NCBI GenBank assembly: GCA_015243575.1 | Contig: CP042469.1 | Span: forward strand, 3,066,929-3,130,928 | DNA: 64,000 nucleotides | Reading direction: 5' to 3' | From: Clostridiales bacterium | GTDB taxonomy: Bacteria > Bacillota > Clostridia > Peptostreptococcales > Anaerovoracaceae | Part shown: piece by piece, positions 1-9,737 of the stretch | Layout of the letters: the number at the start of each line of letters is the position of its first letter | Position numbering within the stretch: position 1 is the first letter of the stretch | The notes under the pieces: model-generated | Seen by the model: the letters and a program-made list of their open reading frames with translations, nothing else | Database searches by the model: none | Told to the model about the DNA's origin: nothing | Made by a program: the position numbers and the translations under genes

Positions 1-1
1 T

Positions 2-2902
2 AAAGATGACCTTATCTTTCCATATTTCACCGACAGGGAATACCGTCCCCAAGAATATGGATGGACTGAAGGTCCCCATCCGCTCAAGTACAATGGCAAA
101 TACTATGTGTTGTATTCATCTATCGGCCTCGAATTTGCCTCTTATGCGCAGGGCGTATACGTAGCAGACGATCCGTTGGGTCCATATGTATATGATGAAA
201 ATAACCCGCTTACAAGGAACACATCAGGCGTAGCGCCGGGCGCCGGCCACGGCAGTATATTCCTAGACAAGCAGGGTAAGCTTTGGACCATCTGTATGAC
301 GGCGTTCACCCAAAGTGGCGGAAACGGTAATACGCTTATCTCTCTCTACCCCTCAGATTTCGACGCAGAGGGCGTGGCGCACGGAAATGTCGAATTTGGT
401 GATTATCCGCAATATCTGCCCGGCGTCAAGTCGGATCCGGTCAAGGATAATTTTACGGGATGGATGCTTTTATCCCTAAACAAACGGGTCGAAACATCTT
501 CCACGCTTGTGAATTACTGGCCGGCATTGGCGGTGGATCAGGATGGGAAGTCATACTGGAGCGCTCAAACGGGCGATCCGGGCGAGTATATAACCGTCGA
601 CCTTGGCAAAGAAAGTGATATTCGCGGGATACAGACACTGTGGGACAGAGCTGGCGCCACCGCCTCATACAACGCACTTACCCAATATCACTCATATACT
701 GTCGAAGTATCCAACGATAACAAGAACTGGACCACGATTATTGACAAAAGCAATAATACTCAGGACTTAGAGTCCGATTACATCGAACTCCCCACCGCCG
801 TAACAGGACGGTATGTGAAGTTGACAAATGTATTTACGCCCGATAAAGGAAAGTTTGCTGTAAAGGAGTTGCGTGTTTTCGGCAATCCGAATGAGGCAAC
901 TTTCACAAAGGTGGATAATGTAATGGCTGTTCGCAGCCAATTAGACCGCCGCAACGCCAATTTGTTGTGGGAACCGGTGGATGGCGCCGACGGGTATGTG
1001 GTGCGCTACGGCATTGAACCCAACAAACTGTATAATAGCGATATGGTTTATGGGAAGAATTACTTCAACATTAAAACCCTGAACGTTGATCCGGAATATT
1101 ATTTTGAAGTAGAGGCTTTCTCCAGCGGTACACCTCATTACGTGGAAAACTCGTTTGAAACGCGGGGCAGAGGCGCTGAACTCGATTTGATAAGACAACC
1201 AGCAGGGGGCACTAGAAGTACGTCCAGACAAATGACGTATGAAACTTACGGTAAAGACGAGGTGTATGTATTTAACGACATCACGCCTGGCACTTACACT
1301 TTACAACATACTTATGGGGTTGGAATCTGGGGCCCACAACAACTGACAGAAAGGCAACTGATAGGGACAGGCACCCAGCCTACGGTCACTGCGCTCAACC
1401 TGACGCAGTTTGGCAATGGTTCGACTCAATGGGGTACCGTCGAAGTAAGGGTATATCCGGGTGAGACAAGCGGACGAATAGAAGTGACCTTAAAATACGA
1501 GGAGACCTGTGCGGTGAACTTTACCGTAACAGACGGTACGAACGGAATCGGAGGAGCGGAAGTAACCGTAGGATCAGTATACGAGATCAATCCCGATACA
1601 AATGAAGTATATAAGATCGACCCCGATACGGATATAGTACAAATGACCGACTCAAATGGGAAAGCGAAATTTGACCTTGATTCGGGAGATTATGCTTATA
1701 TCGTAACAAAGACCGGATACGAGACCGCTTCAGGTACCTTTAAGGTATTAAGCAGCGATGCTTCATTGACAAAAACAGTCATACTGAAACGTAATAGTGA
1801 CATCGTTTCAACACCGACTGCAAGTCCGCCCGCCGGGAAATATAGTAGTACGCAGAGTGTCTCTTTATCAACCTCAACACCGGATGCCAGCATTTACTAT
1901 ACGACGGACGGCTCAACGCCAAGCACCTCAAGCAAATTGTATGACGGCAGCATTTCCGTTAAAAAGAGCATGATAATAAAAGCAATTGCGGTAAAGGACG
2001 GATTTGTGAACAGTGACGTCGCGACTTTTAACTATACAATTTCTTCCGGTTCCAGCGGTTCTTCCGGAGGAGGAACATCGACGCAAAAATCATCGGCCCC
2101 GACGGCCGATCCTGGAAGCGGTACTTATACCAGCGCGCAGAGCGTTCGTTTATCTACCTCAACAGGAGGTGCCAGCATCTATTACACAACAGATGGGACA
2201 ACTCCGACTAGTGCAAGCACACTTTATACCAAAGCAATATCTGTCAGCAAATCAATGAAAATAAAAGCAATCGCGGTCAAGAGCGGTTATACCAACAGCA
2301 GCGTTGCGACTTTCACTTATACGATCGAGGACAAACCCGTTGAAGCAGTAACGTTCAGCGACGTATCAGGCCACTGGGCCGAGTCATATATCACAGCTGC
2401 TGTCAAAGCCGGATACGTGTCTGGTTACGAAGATGGAACCTTTAAACCCGATACTTATGTAACCAGAGCTCAGTTTGTAAAAATGATCGTGGCAGCATTT
2501 GGCTTCACCGGAACCGGCGATACTACGTTTGCCGACAGTACGAGCCACTGGGCATTGCCTCAGATCAAAATAGCTGCTAACAATAATTTAGTTACGGGAG
2601 TTGCGCAATCGAACGGTGTCAATTTCCTTCCGGACAACAATATCAGCCGTGAACAAGTGGCGGCAATATTGTACCGAGTAGCTGAAAAACGCGGGATTAC
2701 GCTTCCGAAAACCTCGGATGCGATATCATTCGGCGATCAAGGGAAAATCAGCAGCTATGCTGCGGCTGCAGTAGACGCGATGCAGAAAGCCGGAATTATT
2801 GGCGGGAGCGAATCCAACGGGGAAACGGTTTTCACACCTCAAGGCAATGCGACGAGGGCGCAGGCCGTAAAAATGATACAGGGGCTTTTGGAATTGTCTT
2901 AA
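2..2902 (+). CDS. SLH-anchored multidomain surface protein, glycosidase-like (5' partial)
   Basis: The frame is open to the window edge, so the N-terminus, and any signal peptide, lies outside. What is visible begins with a five-bladed-propeller, GH43-like segment (EGPHPLKYNGKYY, then GAGHGS). It continues with an F5/8 type C (discoidin) domain, a fibronectin-III-like domain and a less clear beta-sandwich. A carboxypeptidase-regulatory-like segment follows, then two chitobiase/CHB_HEX C-terminal repeats (both carry ASIYYTTDG). The protein ends in three SLH repeats (FSDVSGHWAE; FADSTSHWAL; a weaker third). SLH repeats bind secondary cell wall polymer, so this is an S-layer-attached protein that probably acts on extracellular polysaccharide; the substrate cannot be read from the sequence. 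Domain order is direct observation, the carbohydrate role is family inference. Confidence 0.85.
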   Translation, partial: KDDLIFPYFTDREYRPQEYGWTEGPHPLKYNGKYYVLYSSIGLEFASYAQGVYVADDPLGPYVYDENNPLTRNTSGVAPGAGHGSIFLDKQGKLWTICMTAFTQSGGNGNTLISLYPSDFDAEGVAHGNVEFGDYPQYLPGVKSDPVKDNFTGWMLLSLNKRVETSSTLVNYWPALAVDQDGKSYWSAQTGDPGEYITVDLGKESDIRGIQTLWDRAGATASYNALTQYHSYTVEVSNDNKNWTTIIDKSNNTQDLESDYIELPTAVTGRYVKLTNVFTPDKGKFAVKELRVFGNPNEATFTKVDNVMAVRSQLDRRNANLLWEPVDGADGYVVRYGIEPNKLYNSDMVYGKNYFNIKTLNVDPEYYFEVEAFSSGTPHYVENSFETRGRGAELDLIRQPAGGTRSTSRQMTYETYGKDEVYVFNDITPGTYTLQHTYGVGIWGPQQLTERQLIGTGTQPTVTALNLTQFGNGSTQWGTVEVRVYPGETSGRIEVTLKYEETCAVNFTVTDGTNGIGGAEVTVGSVYEINPDTNEVYKIDPDTDIVQMTDSNGKAKFDLDSGDYAYIVTKTGYETASGTFKVLSSDASLTKTVILKRNSDIVSTPTASPPAGKYSSTQSVSLSTSTPDASIYYTTDGSTPSTSSKLYDGSISVKKSMIIKAIAVKDGFVNSDVATFNYTISSGSSGSSGGGTSTQKSSAPTADPGSGTYTSAQSVRLSTSTGGASIYYTTDGTTPTSASTLYTKAISVSKSMKIKAIAVKSGYTNSSVATFTYTIEDKPVEAVTFSDVSGHWAESYITAAVKAGYVSGYEDGTFKPDTYVTRAQFVKMIVAAFGFTGTGDTTFADSTSHWALPQIKIAANNNLVTGVAQSNGVNFLPDNNISREQVAAILYRVAEKRGITLPKTSDAISFGDQGKISSYAAAAVDAMQKAGIIGGSESNGETVFTPQGNATRAQAVKMIQGLLELS

Positions 2903-2946
2903 TCTGAGCCTTTGTCATTTAATCAATCAAAAGATCGCTATCAAAT

Positions 2947-2996
2947 AAAAAAGAGCGTAAAGCCCTTAAAATTTAAAGGTTTTACGCTCTATATTT
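2947..2996 (+). terminator. Rho-independent terminator of the SLH protein gene
   Basis: Ten-base arms AGAGCGTAAA (2952-2961) and TTTACGCTCT (2981-2990) flank an A/T-rich loop and are followed by a T-rich tail, 50 bases after the stop codon. Confidence 0.8.
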
Positions 2997-3120
2997 TTAT
3001 TCCCACTCAATTCCAAATAGTGTGTCATGAGTGTTTTCTGGTAGTTCTTCGTTGTAATTTGTGTTTATATTCTCATATTTTCACCAGGTAATTTTGACAC
3101 GCAAAAAAAGTGGAGTCAAA

Positions 3121-3258
3121 ATGGAGTCAGTTGAGTTCAAACGTTTTATATCTTTTTTGTCCGTTTCTATTGTCCAAAAATACACTGGCATAAAATCGAT
3201 CAGGGACGATGAATACGAGGTCTTCTGTAAATTAATGAATCGCCTATCGTATTCGTAA
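3121..3258 (+). CDS. Small hypothetical ORF, 45 aa
   Basis: A short open frame from an ATG preceded by GTGGAG six bases upstream. The product (MESVEFKRFISFLSVSIVQK...) is not recognised. It overlaps, on the opposite strand, the decayed toxin-like remnant at 3200-3473, so it may be spurious. The open frame extends upstream to 3061, but no better ribosome binding site is seen there. Confidence 0.2.
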   Translation: MESVEFKRFISFLSVSIVQKYTGIKSIRDDEYEVFCKLMNRLSYS

Positions 3259-3473
3259 TAGCACCAGAATGCATTGAGGATCCAACACCATAACAATACC
3301 TACTAGTCGCTCTCAAACCGTACGCAGTACTTCCCAAAGCCCCTATCCCAAGAGATACTCCTGCGCCGATACCACCACAATACCTGCCTTTATAAGACTA
3401 TTCTTGTCGATTTCTGAATAATATAGAATCACGCTTACAGATATTTTTTCTGTCTCAGGCTGTAACTGATAAC
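3200..3473 (-). pseudogene. Decayed Gly/Ala-rich toxin-type C-terminus, copy 2
   Basis: No single frame is open, but two minus-strand frames read like protein when joined. The first is ...VSVILYYSEIDKNSLIKAG (about 3470-3395); a frameshift leads to GAGVSLGIGALGSTAYGL and then TSRYCYGVGSSMHSGAITN...IGDS, closing at a TGA at 3200. The same series (IYY, then SRYGYGFGSGMLSGAIANTIGDS in pieces) occurs in the remnant at 4747-5308, so the two are paralogues. Gly/Ala-rich hydrophobic stretches of this sort occur near the C-terminus of Rhs/LXG-type polymorphic toxins; that assignment is inference only. Confidence 0.5.
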
Positions 3474-3475
3474 TT

Positions 3476-3955
3476 TTATAGTTTTAACGCTGATGTTATT
3501 GTAAAAACGGAGAGCAGATAGAGCAGCAATGAAATTGCGGATACGCCAATCACAGCGAGGATTTTCACCGCAAGGTTAAAGTTGCTTCTCAGAATGCTGT
3601 AATTGATGATGGAACCTAATATGCCAAAGAAACCCCCGATTGCACCACCTAGGAATATGAGAAGAATCGGGAAGCCGCCAAATATGTACTGGTACCAGGT
3701 TAAAGGTGGAGTAACCTGTATTTTCTCTCCGCTCAGAAAAGCTGTTAATTCGCCGAAGAGCGAGGGTTTTAATTCAAGCGTTTTTTCTGTACCAGTTGAA
3801 TCTGGAATTAAGAATTGGGGCTTACGCCGCTTGCTTTGGCCAGATTGTTTAGCGGGATGTCCGTTCACCCAAACATTTTGCTTACCTGTCCAGAGAGAAA
3901 TATCTACTTCTATTACTGTCTCGGGTTGCTGGGGAATAGAGAAATTGTACTTCAT
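3476..3955 (-). CDS. Hypothetical membrane protein, 159 aa
   Basis: Complete ORF with a strong ribosome binding site (GGAGGAGG) just upstream of the ATG. The first 85 residues are soluble and rich in charged and beta-forming residues. Two hydrophobic segments follow, at roughly residues 90-115 (WYQYIFGGFPILLIFLGG) and 130-152. I do not recognise the family. It sits between remnants of toxin-type genes on the same strand, which would suit an orphan immunity protein, but nothing in its own sequence proves this. Downstream, the next 274 bases are the copy 2 remnant. Confidence 0.7.
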   Translation of the reverse strand: MKYNFSIPQQPETVIEVDISLWTGKQNVWVNGHPAKQSGQSKRRKPQFLIPDSTGTEKTLELKPSLFGELTAFLSGEKIQVTPPLTWYQYIFGGFPILLIFLGGAIGGFFGILGSIINYSILRSNFNLAVKILAVIGVSAISLLLYLLSVFTITSALKL

Positions 3956-4049
3956 AAAAAACCTCCTCCATATAATCGAAAAATATCTACTATAGTAGAT
4001 GTAAAGCTATTAAGCAAATTACCGTCTGAGCAAAAGTCGCACTAATCAA

Positions 4050-4298
4050 CCCCTATTCTTGCAAACGGTCTACAATTTCATCCCAGAGAGCCATCATCAA
4101 TTTCGCACTTTGCTTTTGGACTTTATTTGTCTACGAAATTTTCCAGAAGCCGTATTACGCTGTGAGTTTTGATTTTGTGTAATCTAACTTGCCGGTATAC
4201 CCGCTGCCGTAATATTAATAGCAACAGATCTACCGGCCTAAATTATTGCTGCTTTTATCATCTTCGATTGCTTTGCGGTGAAGAGCCTCCGATTTTCT
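4050..4298 (-). pseudogene. Short decayed coding fragments between two small membrane genes
   Basis: Three protein-like stretches occur in successive minus-strand frames: KSEALHRKAIEDDKSSNNLG near the top, YYGSGYTGKLDYTKSKLTA in the middle, and NKVQKQSAKLMMALWDEIVD ending at a TAG near 4052. Each is cut by a stop or a frame change. This is what a gene with several indels would look like. No family is recognised. The rest of 3956-4298 shows nothing else. Confidence 0.3.
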
Positions 4299-4730
4299 TT
4301 AATATTTGATTACTTCATAATCAATAATGATTCTTGATTTTTTTAAATATTGTATTTTTACCCAACTTCCAACACGAGCTCGGATTTTAACATTCAAGTG
4401 ATATGTTCCGGATTTTTCCCTCTCATTTTTTTTATTGAAAATTAAAATTCCACAAGGTAAAATGTCTCTAAATTTTGAATATTCTATCCGCTCAATCTTC
4501 CCTTCAAATGAATCCGTATCCATTTTTGATATATCCGCTATGATGATATATGTATTTTTGAAAAAGTAAGGCATTGTGATTGTCGATGCAAATAGCAATA
4601 AAATCAGACCAAATATTTTATAAATACTATACGCATAGAAAAACCCCCAAATTACAAATATAGTTAAGAAAACTGTAAAAAGAAAAAAATTACGACACAT
4701 ACTCAACAGTTGCATTCTACTCATAGTCAT
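4299..4730 (-). CDS. Hypothetical two-TM protein, candidate immunity protein
   Basis: Complete 143-residue ORF, ATG preceded by AAAGGGG. Two adjacent hydrophobic segments at about residues 12-33 and 36-58 form a hairpin, followed by a basic soluble domain of about 85 residues (FEGKIERIEYSKFRD ... RARVGSWVKIQYLKKSRI) that looks like a small beta-barrel. It starts 16 bases after the stop of the toxin-like remnant, in the same direction. That spacing is typical of toxin-immunity pairs, which is the only reason to propose immunity. Very AT-rich compared with the flanking housekeeping genes. Confidence 0.7.
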   Translation of the reverse strand: MTMSRMQLLSMCRNFFLFTVFLTIFVIWGFFYAYSIYKIFGLILLLFASTITMPYFFKNTYIIIADISKMDTDSFEGKIERIEYSKFRDILPCGILIFNKKNEREKSGTYHLNVKIRARVGSWVKIQYLKKSRIIIDYEVIKY

Positions 4731-4746
4731 ATAGCATCCCCTTTCA

Positions 4747-5308
4747 TCAACGATAATATCGGTAAGGATACCTATAATTCATATAACCTCTATTCCATGA
4801 ATTATAAAGGTAACTATTAATCCCTGGCATATAATTGTACCCGATTTCTGTACCAGTATTGGAAAATAACTCTGAAAATCCGCCAATTAACCAGCTATTT
4901 TTAGAATAATAATTTGCTATACTATTGTTTTGAGAAGAATCACTTATATTGGTTCTAATATTGAAATTACTCCTCATGAAGCTTCTCTGGGCATTTCTTG
5001 ACATGTTGTCAAAAATTCCACTTTTATACATATTACCGCCTAAGCGAGATGCACCATATCCAAATGATCCACCTATTGCACCGGCAACAGCAGAATTTAC
5101 GAAATCCATAGGAGTATTCATCCTTCTGTAAATGAAAAGAATCGCCTATCGTATTAGCAATGGCACCAGAAAGCATTCCGGATCCAAAACCATAACCATA
5201 CCTACTACTAGTCACTTTAACGTCGTAAATTGATTATAATATTATTCCTTTAGAGATATATTTATTGTTTTCAGCAAATATATAATATATTTCTACATTT
5301 CTTGACAT
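4747..5308 (-). pseudogene. Decayed Gly/Ala-rich toxin-type C-terminus, copy 1
   Basis: Reading from 5308: MSRNVEIYYIFAENN... reaches an in-frame TAA near 5234. The frame resumes as TSSRYGYGFGSGMLSGAIAN...IGDSFHLQ. Near 5125 the reading shifts by one base into MNTPMDFVNSAVAGAIGG, which runs on for 124 codons to 4747 with a Tyr/Asn/Arg-rich tail (YMNYRYPYRYYR). So one nonsense change and one frameshift separate three segments of what was a single gene. The last 124 codons are still open and could be mistaken for an intact gene. A paralogous remnant lies at 3200-3473. A polymorphic-toxin origin is inferred from the Gly/Ala-rich hydrophobic core and the small membrane gene directly downstream. 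Confidence 0.55.
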
Positions 5309-5370
5309 ATATAAATGGCTATCCCTTACTGAGTACAAAAAATTAGCCGATTTCTGAGAAATACAGATAA

Positions 5371-5412
5371 TATAAAAACGTCAGCAAACCATAGCGATTA
5401 GCTGACGTTTAA
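5371..5412 (-). terminator. Rho-independent terminator of guaB-guaA
   Basis: AAACGTCAGC and GCTGACGTTT form a perfect stem (5376-5410); read on the minus strand it is followed by a T-run. It lies 25 bases after the guaA stop. Confidence 0.85.
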
Positions 5413-5435
5413 AATAACTAAGATCAATTTTTTTC

Positions 5436-7001
5436 TTATTCCCACTCAATCGTTGACGGTGGCTTCGATGTCACATCATAAACAATCCGATTCACGCCCT
5501 TAACCTCATTCACGATTCGGTTGCTGATCTTCTCCAGCACATCGTAGGGAATCCTTGCCCAGTCAGAGGTCATGCCATCTACTGATGTTACGGCTCTGAT
5601 GCCTACGGTATAATCGTAAGTTCTGAAGTCGCCCATAACGCCTACGCTGCGGATGTTTGGAAGCACGGTAAAGTACTGCCAGATCTCTCGCTCTAGTCCG
5701 TTGAGTCTTACTTCTTCACGAAGGATCGCATCGGACTCGCGGATGATGTGAAGCTTCTCTTCTGTGATTTCGCCAAGGCAGCGGATGGCTAGTCCGGGTC
5801 CTGGGAACGGCTGACGCCATACCAGCTCGGAGGCGATGCCGATTTCCTCGCCCACCTTTCTAACCTCATCCTTGAAGAGCAGTCTCAGGGGCTCAAGAAG
5901 CTCCATCTCCATGTCGTCCGGAAGACCGCCTACGTTGTGGTGGCTCTTGATGACAGCTGCTTCGCCGGAGCCGCTTTCCACTACGTCAGGATAGATGGTA
6001 CCCTGGAGCAGGAAGTCGATTCCGCCTTCTTCCTCGTACAGCTTCTTGGATTCCTCTTCAAACACGCGGATGAACTCCGCGCCGATAATCTTTCTCTTTG
6101 TTTCAGGATCGGATACCCCTGCCAGCTTGCTGAGGAAGCGTTCCTGGGCATTGACTCTTTTGATCTTCATATGGAACTGCTGGCCGTAAACCTCCATGAC
6201 CTGGTCGCCCTCATCCTTACGGAGGAGGCCGTGGTCAACAAAGATACAAGTCAGGTTGTCCCCGATTGCTTTATGGGTGAGTACCGCAGCTACGGAAGAA
6301 TCAACTCCGCCGGAAAGAGCGCAAAGCACCTTTCTGTCGCCTACGGTATTCTTAATTTCTTCAATCTTCGTCTTTGCAAAGTTTGCCATGGTCCAGTCAG
6401 GGGCACAGCCACAGACCTCGTACAGGAAGTTCTTCAGCAGATCCTGTCCAAAGGGTGTATGATGTACCTCAGGATGGAACTGTACTGCGTAAAGCTTCCG
6501 ATCCACGTTCTCCATGGATGCGGTGGGGCAGTTTTCCGTGAAGGAAGAAACCGCAAACCCTTCCGGTACCTGCTTGATATAGTCTGTGTGGCTCATCCAG
6601 CAAATGCTGTCTGCTGCGATGCCTTTAAACAGCAGGCTGGCACAGTTTCCGGAAGCCTCCTTCTCGCCCTGAATCAGCTTGACTCTGCCGTACTCTTTAT
6701 AGTCCGGGCTGACAACCTCGCCGCCCATGACATGAGCCATCAGCTGCGCACCATAGCAGATTCCCAGAATTGGAATTCCCATTTCAAAAATCTCTTTTGG
6801 CAGAGTCGGTGCTCCTGCCTCATAGACGCTGTTGGGACCTCCGGTGAAGATAATTCCCTCCGGTTTGCTCTCCTTTACCCTTTCCAGGCATTTGGAATAA
6901 GGAACGATTTCGCAATAAACGCTGGCTTCTCTGACTCTGCGCGCAATCAGCTGATTGTACTGACCGCCGAAGTCAACCACCAAAACACCATTAAAATCCA
7001 T
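5436..7001 (-). CDS. guaA: GMP synthase (glutamine-hydrolysing)
   Basis: Converts XMP to GMP with ATP and glutamine, the last step of guanylate synthesis in the cytosol. The N-terminal class I glutamine amidotransferase domain carries the nucleophile elbow GICYGAQ (Cys about 82) and the His/Glu pair in VQFHPEVHH (about 176 and 178). The ATP pyrophosphatase domain has the P-loop motif SGGVDSS (about 230-236). The C-terminal dimerisation domain ends in the family signature PPSTIEWE. The 521 residues are the usual length. It follows guaB by 43 bases on the same strand and ends at a strong terminator, so the two are one operon. Start ATG has GAGAGGAAA upstream. Confidence 0.98.
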   Translation of the reverse strand: MDFNGVLVVDFGGQYNQLIARRVREASVYCEIVPYSKCLERVKESKPEGIIFTGGPNSVYEAGAPTLPKEIFEMGIPILGICYGAQLMAHVMGGEVVSPDYKEYGRVKLIQGEKEASGNCASLLFKGIAADSICWMSHTDYIKQVPEGFAVSSFTENCPTASMENVDRKLYAVQFHPEVHHTPFGQDLLKNFLYEVCGCAPDWTMANFAKTKIEEIKNTVGDRKVLCALSGGVDSSVAAVLTHKAIGDNLTCIFVDHGLLRKDEGDQVMEVYGQQFHMKIKRVNAQERFLSKLAGVSDPETKRKIIGAEFIRVFEEESKKLYEEEGGIDFLLQGTIYPDVVESGSGEAAVIKSHHNVGGLPDDMEMELLEPLRLLFKDEVRKVGEEIGIASELVWRQPFPGPGLAIRCLGEITEEKLHIIRESDAILREEVRLNGLEREIWQYFTVLPNIRSVGVMGDFRTYDYTVGIRAVTSVDGMTSDWARIPYDVLEKISNRIVNEVKGVNRIVYDVTSKPPSTIEWE

Positions 7002-7044
7002 TTACTATTTCCTCTCAATTCATATGCTTACAAGCTTATATTTT

Positions 7045-8553
7045 TTACCTTACCTGATTTGAGCCGGTGTCTTTCAGGATAACGTCGTGGGCACCGCCTT
7101 CCACAATGCTGGTAGCGGAGACTAGAGTGATCTTCGTCTTCTTCTGCATTTCATCAATGCTCAGAACGCCGCAGTTACACATAGTGGATTTCACCTTGTT
7201 CAGAGAAAGAGATACATTGTCTTTCAGCGAACCTGCGTATGGAACGTAGGAGTCTACGCCCTCTTCAAAGGAAAGCTTTCCGTCGCCGCCGAGGTCGTAA
7301 CGCTGCCAGTTTCTCGCCCTGTTGGAGCCTTCTCCCCAGTATTCCTTAACATAATTCCCGTTGATATTAAGCTTGTTAGTTGGGCTTTCGTCAAACCGAG
7401 CAAAATATCTTCCAAGCATCAGGAAGTCCGCTCCCATGGCAAGTGCAAGAGTCATATGGTAGTCATACACGATACCGCCGTCGGAGCAGATCGGAATGTA
7501 AATCCCTGTTTTCTCAAAGTATTCGTCTCTGGCTTCAGCAACCTCAATAACCGCCGTAGCCTGCCCTCTACCGATTCCCTTTTGCTCTCTCGTGATGCAG
7601 ATGGAACCGCCGCCGATGCCAACTTTTACAAAGTCCGCACCCGCTTCCGCAAGGAAAAGGAATCCGTCCCGATCCACCACATTCCCGGCTCCGATTTTAA
7701 CGGTTTCGCCGTATTTCTGCCGTACATAAGAAATGGTCTCCTTCTGCCACTCTGAAAAGCCCTCGGAGGAGTCAATGCAAAGAACATCTGCTCCCGCTTC
7801 AACCAGCGCTGGAATCCGTTCTTGATAATCCCTGGTGTTCACTCCGGCGCCAACCACGTATCGCTTGCCGCCATCCAGAAGTTCATTGGGATTTTCTTTA
7901 TGGGAATCGTAGTCCTTTCGGAAAACGAAATAGACCAGTCTCTGATTTTTATCGATGATGGGAAGTGCATTCAGCTTATGCTCCCACAGCATGTCATTGG
8001 CCTCGGAGAGAGTCGCTCCTTCATCGGCATATACAAGGGAAGAAAAAGGAGTCATGATGTCGGCAACCTTTGTATCCATGGACAGTCTGCTGACACGGTA
8101 GTCTCTGCTGGTCACAATCCCCTGAATCTTGCCGTCTGCAGTTCCATCATCGGTTACTGCCACGGTTGAGTGCCCGCTCTGCTGCTTCAGTTCCAAAATA
8201 TCCTTCAGTGTCTGGTCTGGTCTGAGGTTGGAATCGCTTTTTACAAAGCCGGCCTTGTGGCCCTTTACCCTCTTCACCATAGCAACTTGACCCTCGATGG
8301 ATTGTGATGCAAAAATAAACGAAATTCCACCTTCCTTTGCCAGTGCGACCGCCAGCTTGTCGTCAGAAACCGACTGCATGATCGCAGACACCAGTGGAAT
8401 ATTCATCGTTATCGCTGATTGTTCCCCCTTCTTGAATTTAACCACAGGGGTCTTTAAACTTACATTTTCCGTTCTGCATTCCTTGGACGAATATCCAGGA
8501 ACCAGAAGATACTCGTTAAACGTACGAGACGGTTCATTAAAATAATATGCCAT
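7045..8553 (-). CDS. guaB: IMP dehydrogenase
   Basis: Oxidises IMP to XMP with NAD, the committed step of guanine nucleotide synthesis and the substrate supply for the adjacent guaA. The TIM barrel is interrupted at about residues 95-210 by a pair of CBS domains, the usual regulatory insert. The catalytic loop [10 protein letters not shown] holds the nucleophilic Cys (about 319), and GIGRGQATA follows. The N-terminus ([20 protein letters not shown]) is of the clostridial type. ATG with AAAGGAGG upstream. No purine riboswitch is seen in the 35 bases before it, so expression may depend on a promoter within or before the upstream gene. Confidence 0.97.
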   Translation of the reverse strand: MAYYFNEPSRTFNEYLLVPGYSSKECRTENVSLKTPVVKFKKGEQSAITMNIPLVSAIMQSVSDDKLAVALAKEGGISFIFASQSIEGQVAMVKRVKGHKAGFVKSDSNLRPDQTLKDILELKQQSGHSTVAVTDDGTADGKIQGIVTSRDYRVSRLSMDTKVADIMTPFSSLVYADEGATLSEANDMLWEHKLNALPIIDKNQRLVYFVFRKDYDSHKENPNELLDGGKRYVVGAGVNTRDYQERIPALVEAGADVLCIDSSEGFSEWQKETISYVRQKYGETVKIGAGNVVDRDGFLFLAEAGADFVKVGIGGGSICITREQKGIGRGQATAVIEVAEARDEYFEKTGIYIPICSDGGIVYDYHMTLALAMGADFLMLGRYFARFDESPTNKLNINGNYVKEYWGEGSNRARNWQRYDLGGDGKLSFEEGVDSYVPYAGSLKDNVSLSLNKVKSTMCNCGVLSIDEMQKKTKITLVSATSIVEGGAHDVILKDTGSNQVR

Positions 8554-8588
8554 TCTATTCTCATCCTCCTTTATTACTTCAATATTTC

Positions 8589-9527
8589 TTAGTTCTTCAG
8601 GTATTCCTCCAGCGTCTGTCCAGCTTCATAAATCTCTTTGGCTGGGGTTTTACCAACATACCTGATATGCCAGGGCTCATAGAGATAGCCCGTGATGTCC
8701 TCTTTTCCCTGAGGGAAGCGAATGATAAATCCAAACTCGTGGGCATGTTCCGCGAGCCATTTTCCCTCGGTGGTGTTTGCATACTCGCCCGTAAGCTGAT
8801 AGCCTACACTCGGTGAAGATACGTCTACAGAAAGACCGGTCTGATGTTCACTTTGCCCCGGCCGCGCACTATATCTATTTGCAGCTGCCTCCCCTTCCCT
8901 TTTCACATAATTATCGAAGAGAGTCTTTTGAAAGTCATAGGAACGATAGGCAGTGGTCATCTTTAACTCGATACCCTCCGCACCGGCTTTTTCAACTAAC
9001 TGATGAAAAGCCTCAGCAGCCTCAGCTCTCATATATCTACCCGCCTCGGAGCGATCCGCAGCGTAATATTTTATTTTTACAAGATCATCCGGCTTATAGT
9101 CTCGGTCTATGGGGTGTGTTTTATTTACAAGGATTAAAACACCGGCAGCTTTTGCTTCTTCTGCCGTCATAGGCGTGATGCCTTCTCCGGGATTGATGCT
9201 CCCTGGATTCTGATTTGGGGCTCCACTTTCGGGGGTTCCTACTGCATTGCCCCCACCCGGTTGTTCTGCATCTCCGGGGGAATCTGTGCCACTTCCGGGC
9301 ATTTCCTGATCTCCCAGTTCGCCACCGGGCTCTGTCCCTTCATTCTCGCTTTCATTTTGCCCGTCACTTCCGTTTTCCTCACTGGATATGATTCCAGGCG
9401 ATCCGTCAGGACCTCCGGAAAAACCAAGGGACCATGCCCCTCCGGGATCATTGAAGGTCCATACAAAGGCTTCCATGACAAAAAGGGATACGACGATCAA
9501 TGCTTTTATTCTTTTTTCATTCAACAT
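8589..9527 (-). CDS. VanY-like D-Ala-D-Ala carboxypeptidase (peptidase M15B)
   Basis: Predicted to trim the terminal D-Ala from peptidoglycan stem peptides outside the membrane. A single N-terminal hydrophobic segment (residues 8-25) serves as signal or anchor. A long low-complexity Gly/Pro/Glu/Ser linker (about 30-118) spans the wall. The M15B domain fills residues 125-312. Zinc ligands and the catalytic acid are visible: [11 protein letters not shown] (His about 228, Asp about 235) and EPWHIRYVG (Glu about 284, His about 287), with the family's TAYRSY motif. No vanA-type resistance genes lie nearby, so a housekeeping wall role is likelier than glycopeptide resistance. The next gene, guaB, starts 35 bases downstream. 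The ribosome binding site (AGGAC) is weak. Confidence 0.9.
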   Translation of the reverse strand: MLNEKRIKALIVVSLFVMEAFVWTFNDPGGAWSLGFSGGPDGSPGIISSEENGSDGQNESENEGTEPGGELGDQEMPGSGTDSPGDAEQPGGGNAVGTPESGAPNQNPGSINPGEGITPMTAEEAKAAGVLILVNKTHPIDRDYKPDDLVKIKYYAADRSEAGRYMRAEAAEAFHQLVEKAGAEGIELKMTTAYRSYDFQKTLFDNYVKREGEAAANRYSARPGQSEHQTGLSVDVSSPSVGYQLTGEYANTTEGKWLAEHAHEFGFIIRFPQGKEDITGYLYEPWHIRYVGKTPAKEIYEAGQTLEEYLKN

Positions 9528-9737
9528 GGCTGGCTTGTCCTATCTATCTGTAAGGTTTGGATTCCTTTATGGTGATTATGACCGATTGTCTTCAATTTTA
9601 AATCGCTATAAGCTTTATTATGTGAAATCCGTATTAAAGTATTTTACATCAAATATCGTCAGTTTTCAACAGCAGTTTGCCATGTTGGAGCGAAATGAAT
9701 TTTCCTTATTTTTCAAGACTGTCCCTGCCTCCAGCCT

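Noticed and set aside
2997-3020. Minus-strand sequence ending IEWE-stop, like the end of guaA at 5436
   Set aside because: Only about ten codons resemble the guaA tail and the rest does not match; too short to call a duplicated guaA end.
5033-5215. Open frame of 60 codons on the minus strand as a separate small gene
   Set aside because: It is one segment of the frameshifted remnant at 4747-5308 and continues in another frame.
5937-7082. Long plus-strand open frame of 381 codons over guaA
   Set aside because: Antisense shadow of a fully conserved guaA gene; no ribosome binding site or recognisable product.
8589-9527. VanY-like gene as a vancomycin resistance determinant
   Set aside because: No vanHAX, vanRS or related genes nearby; a housekeeping wall peptidase is simpler.
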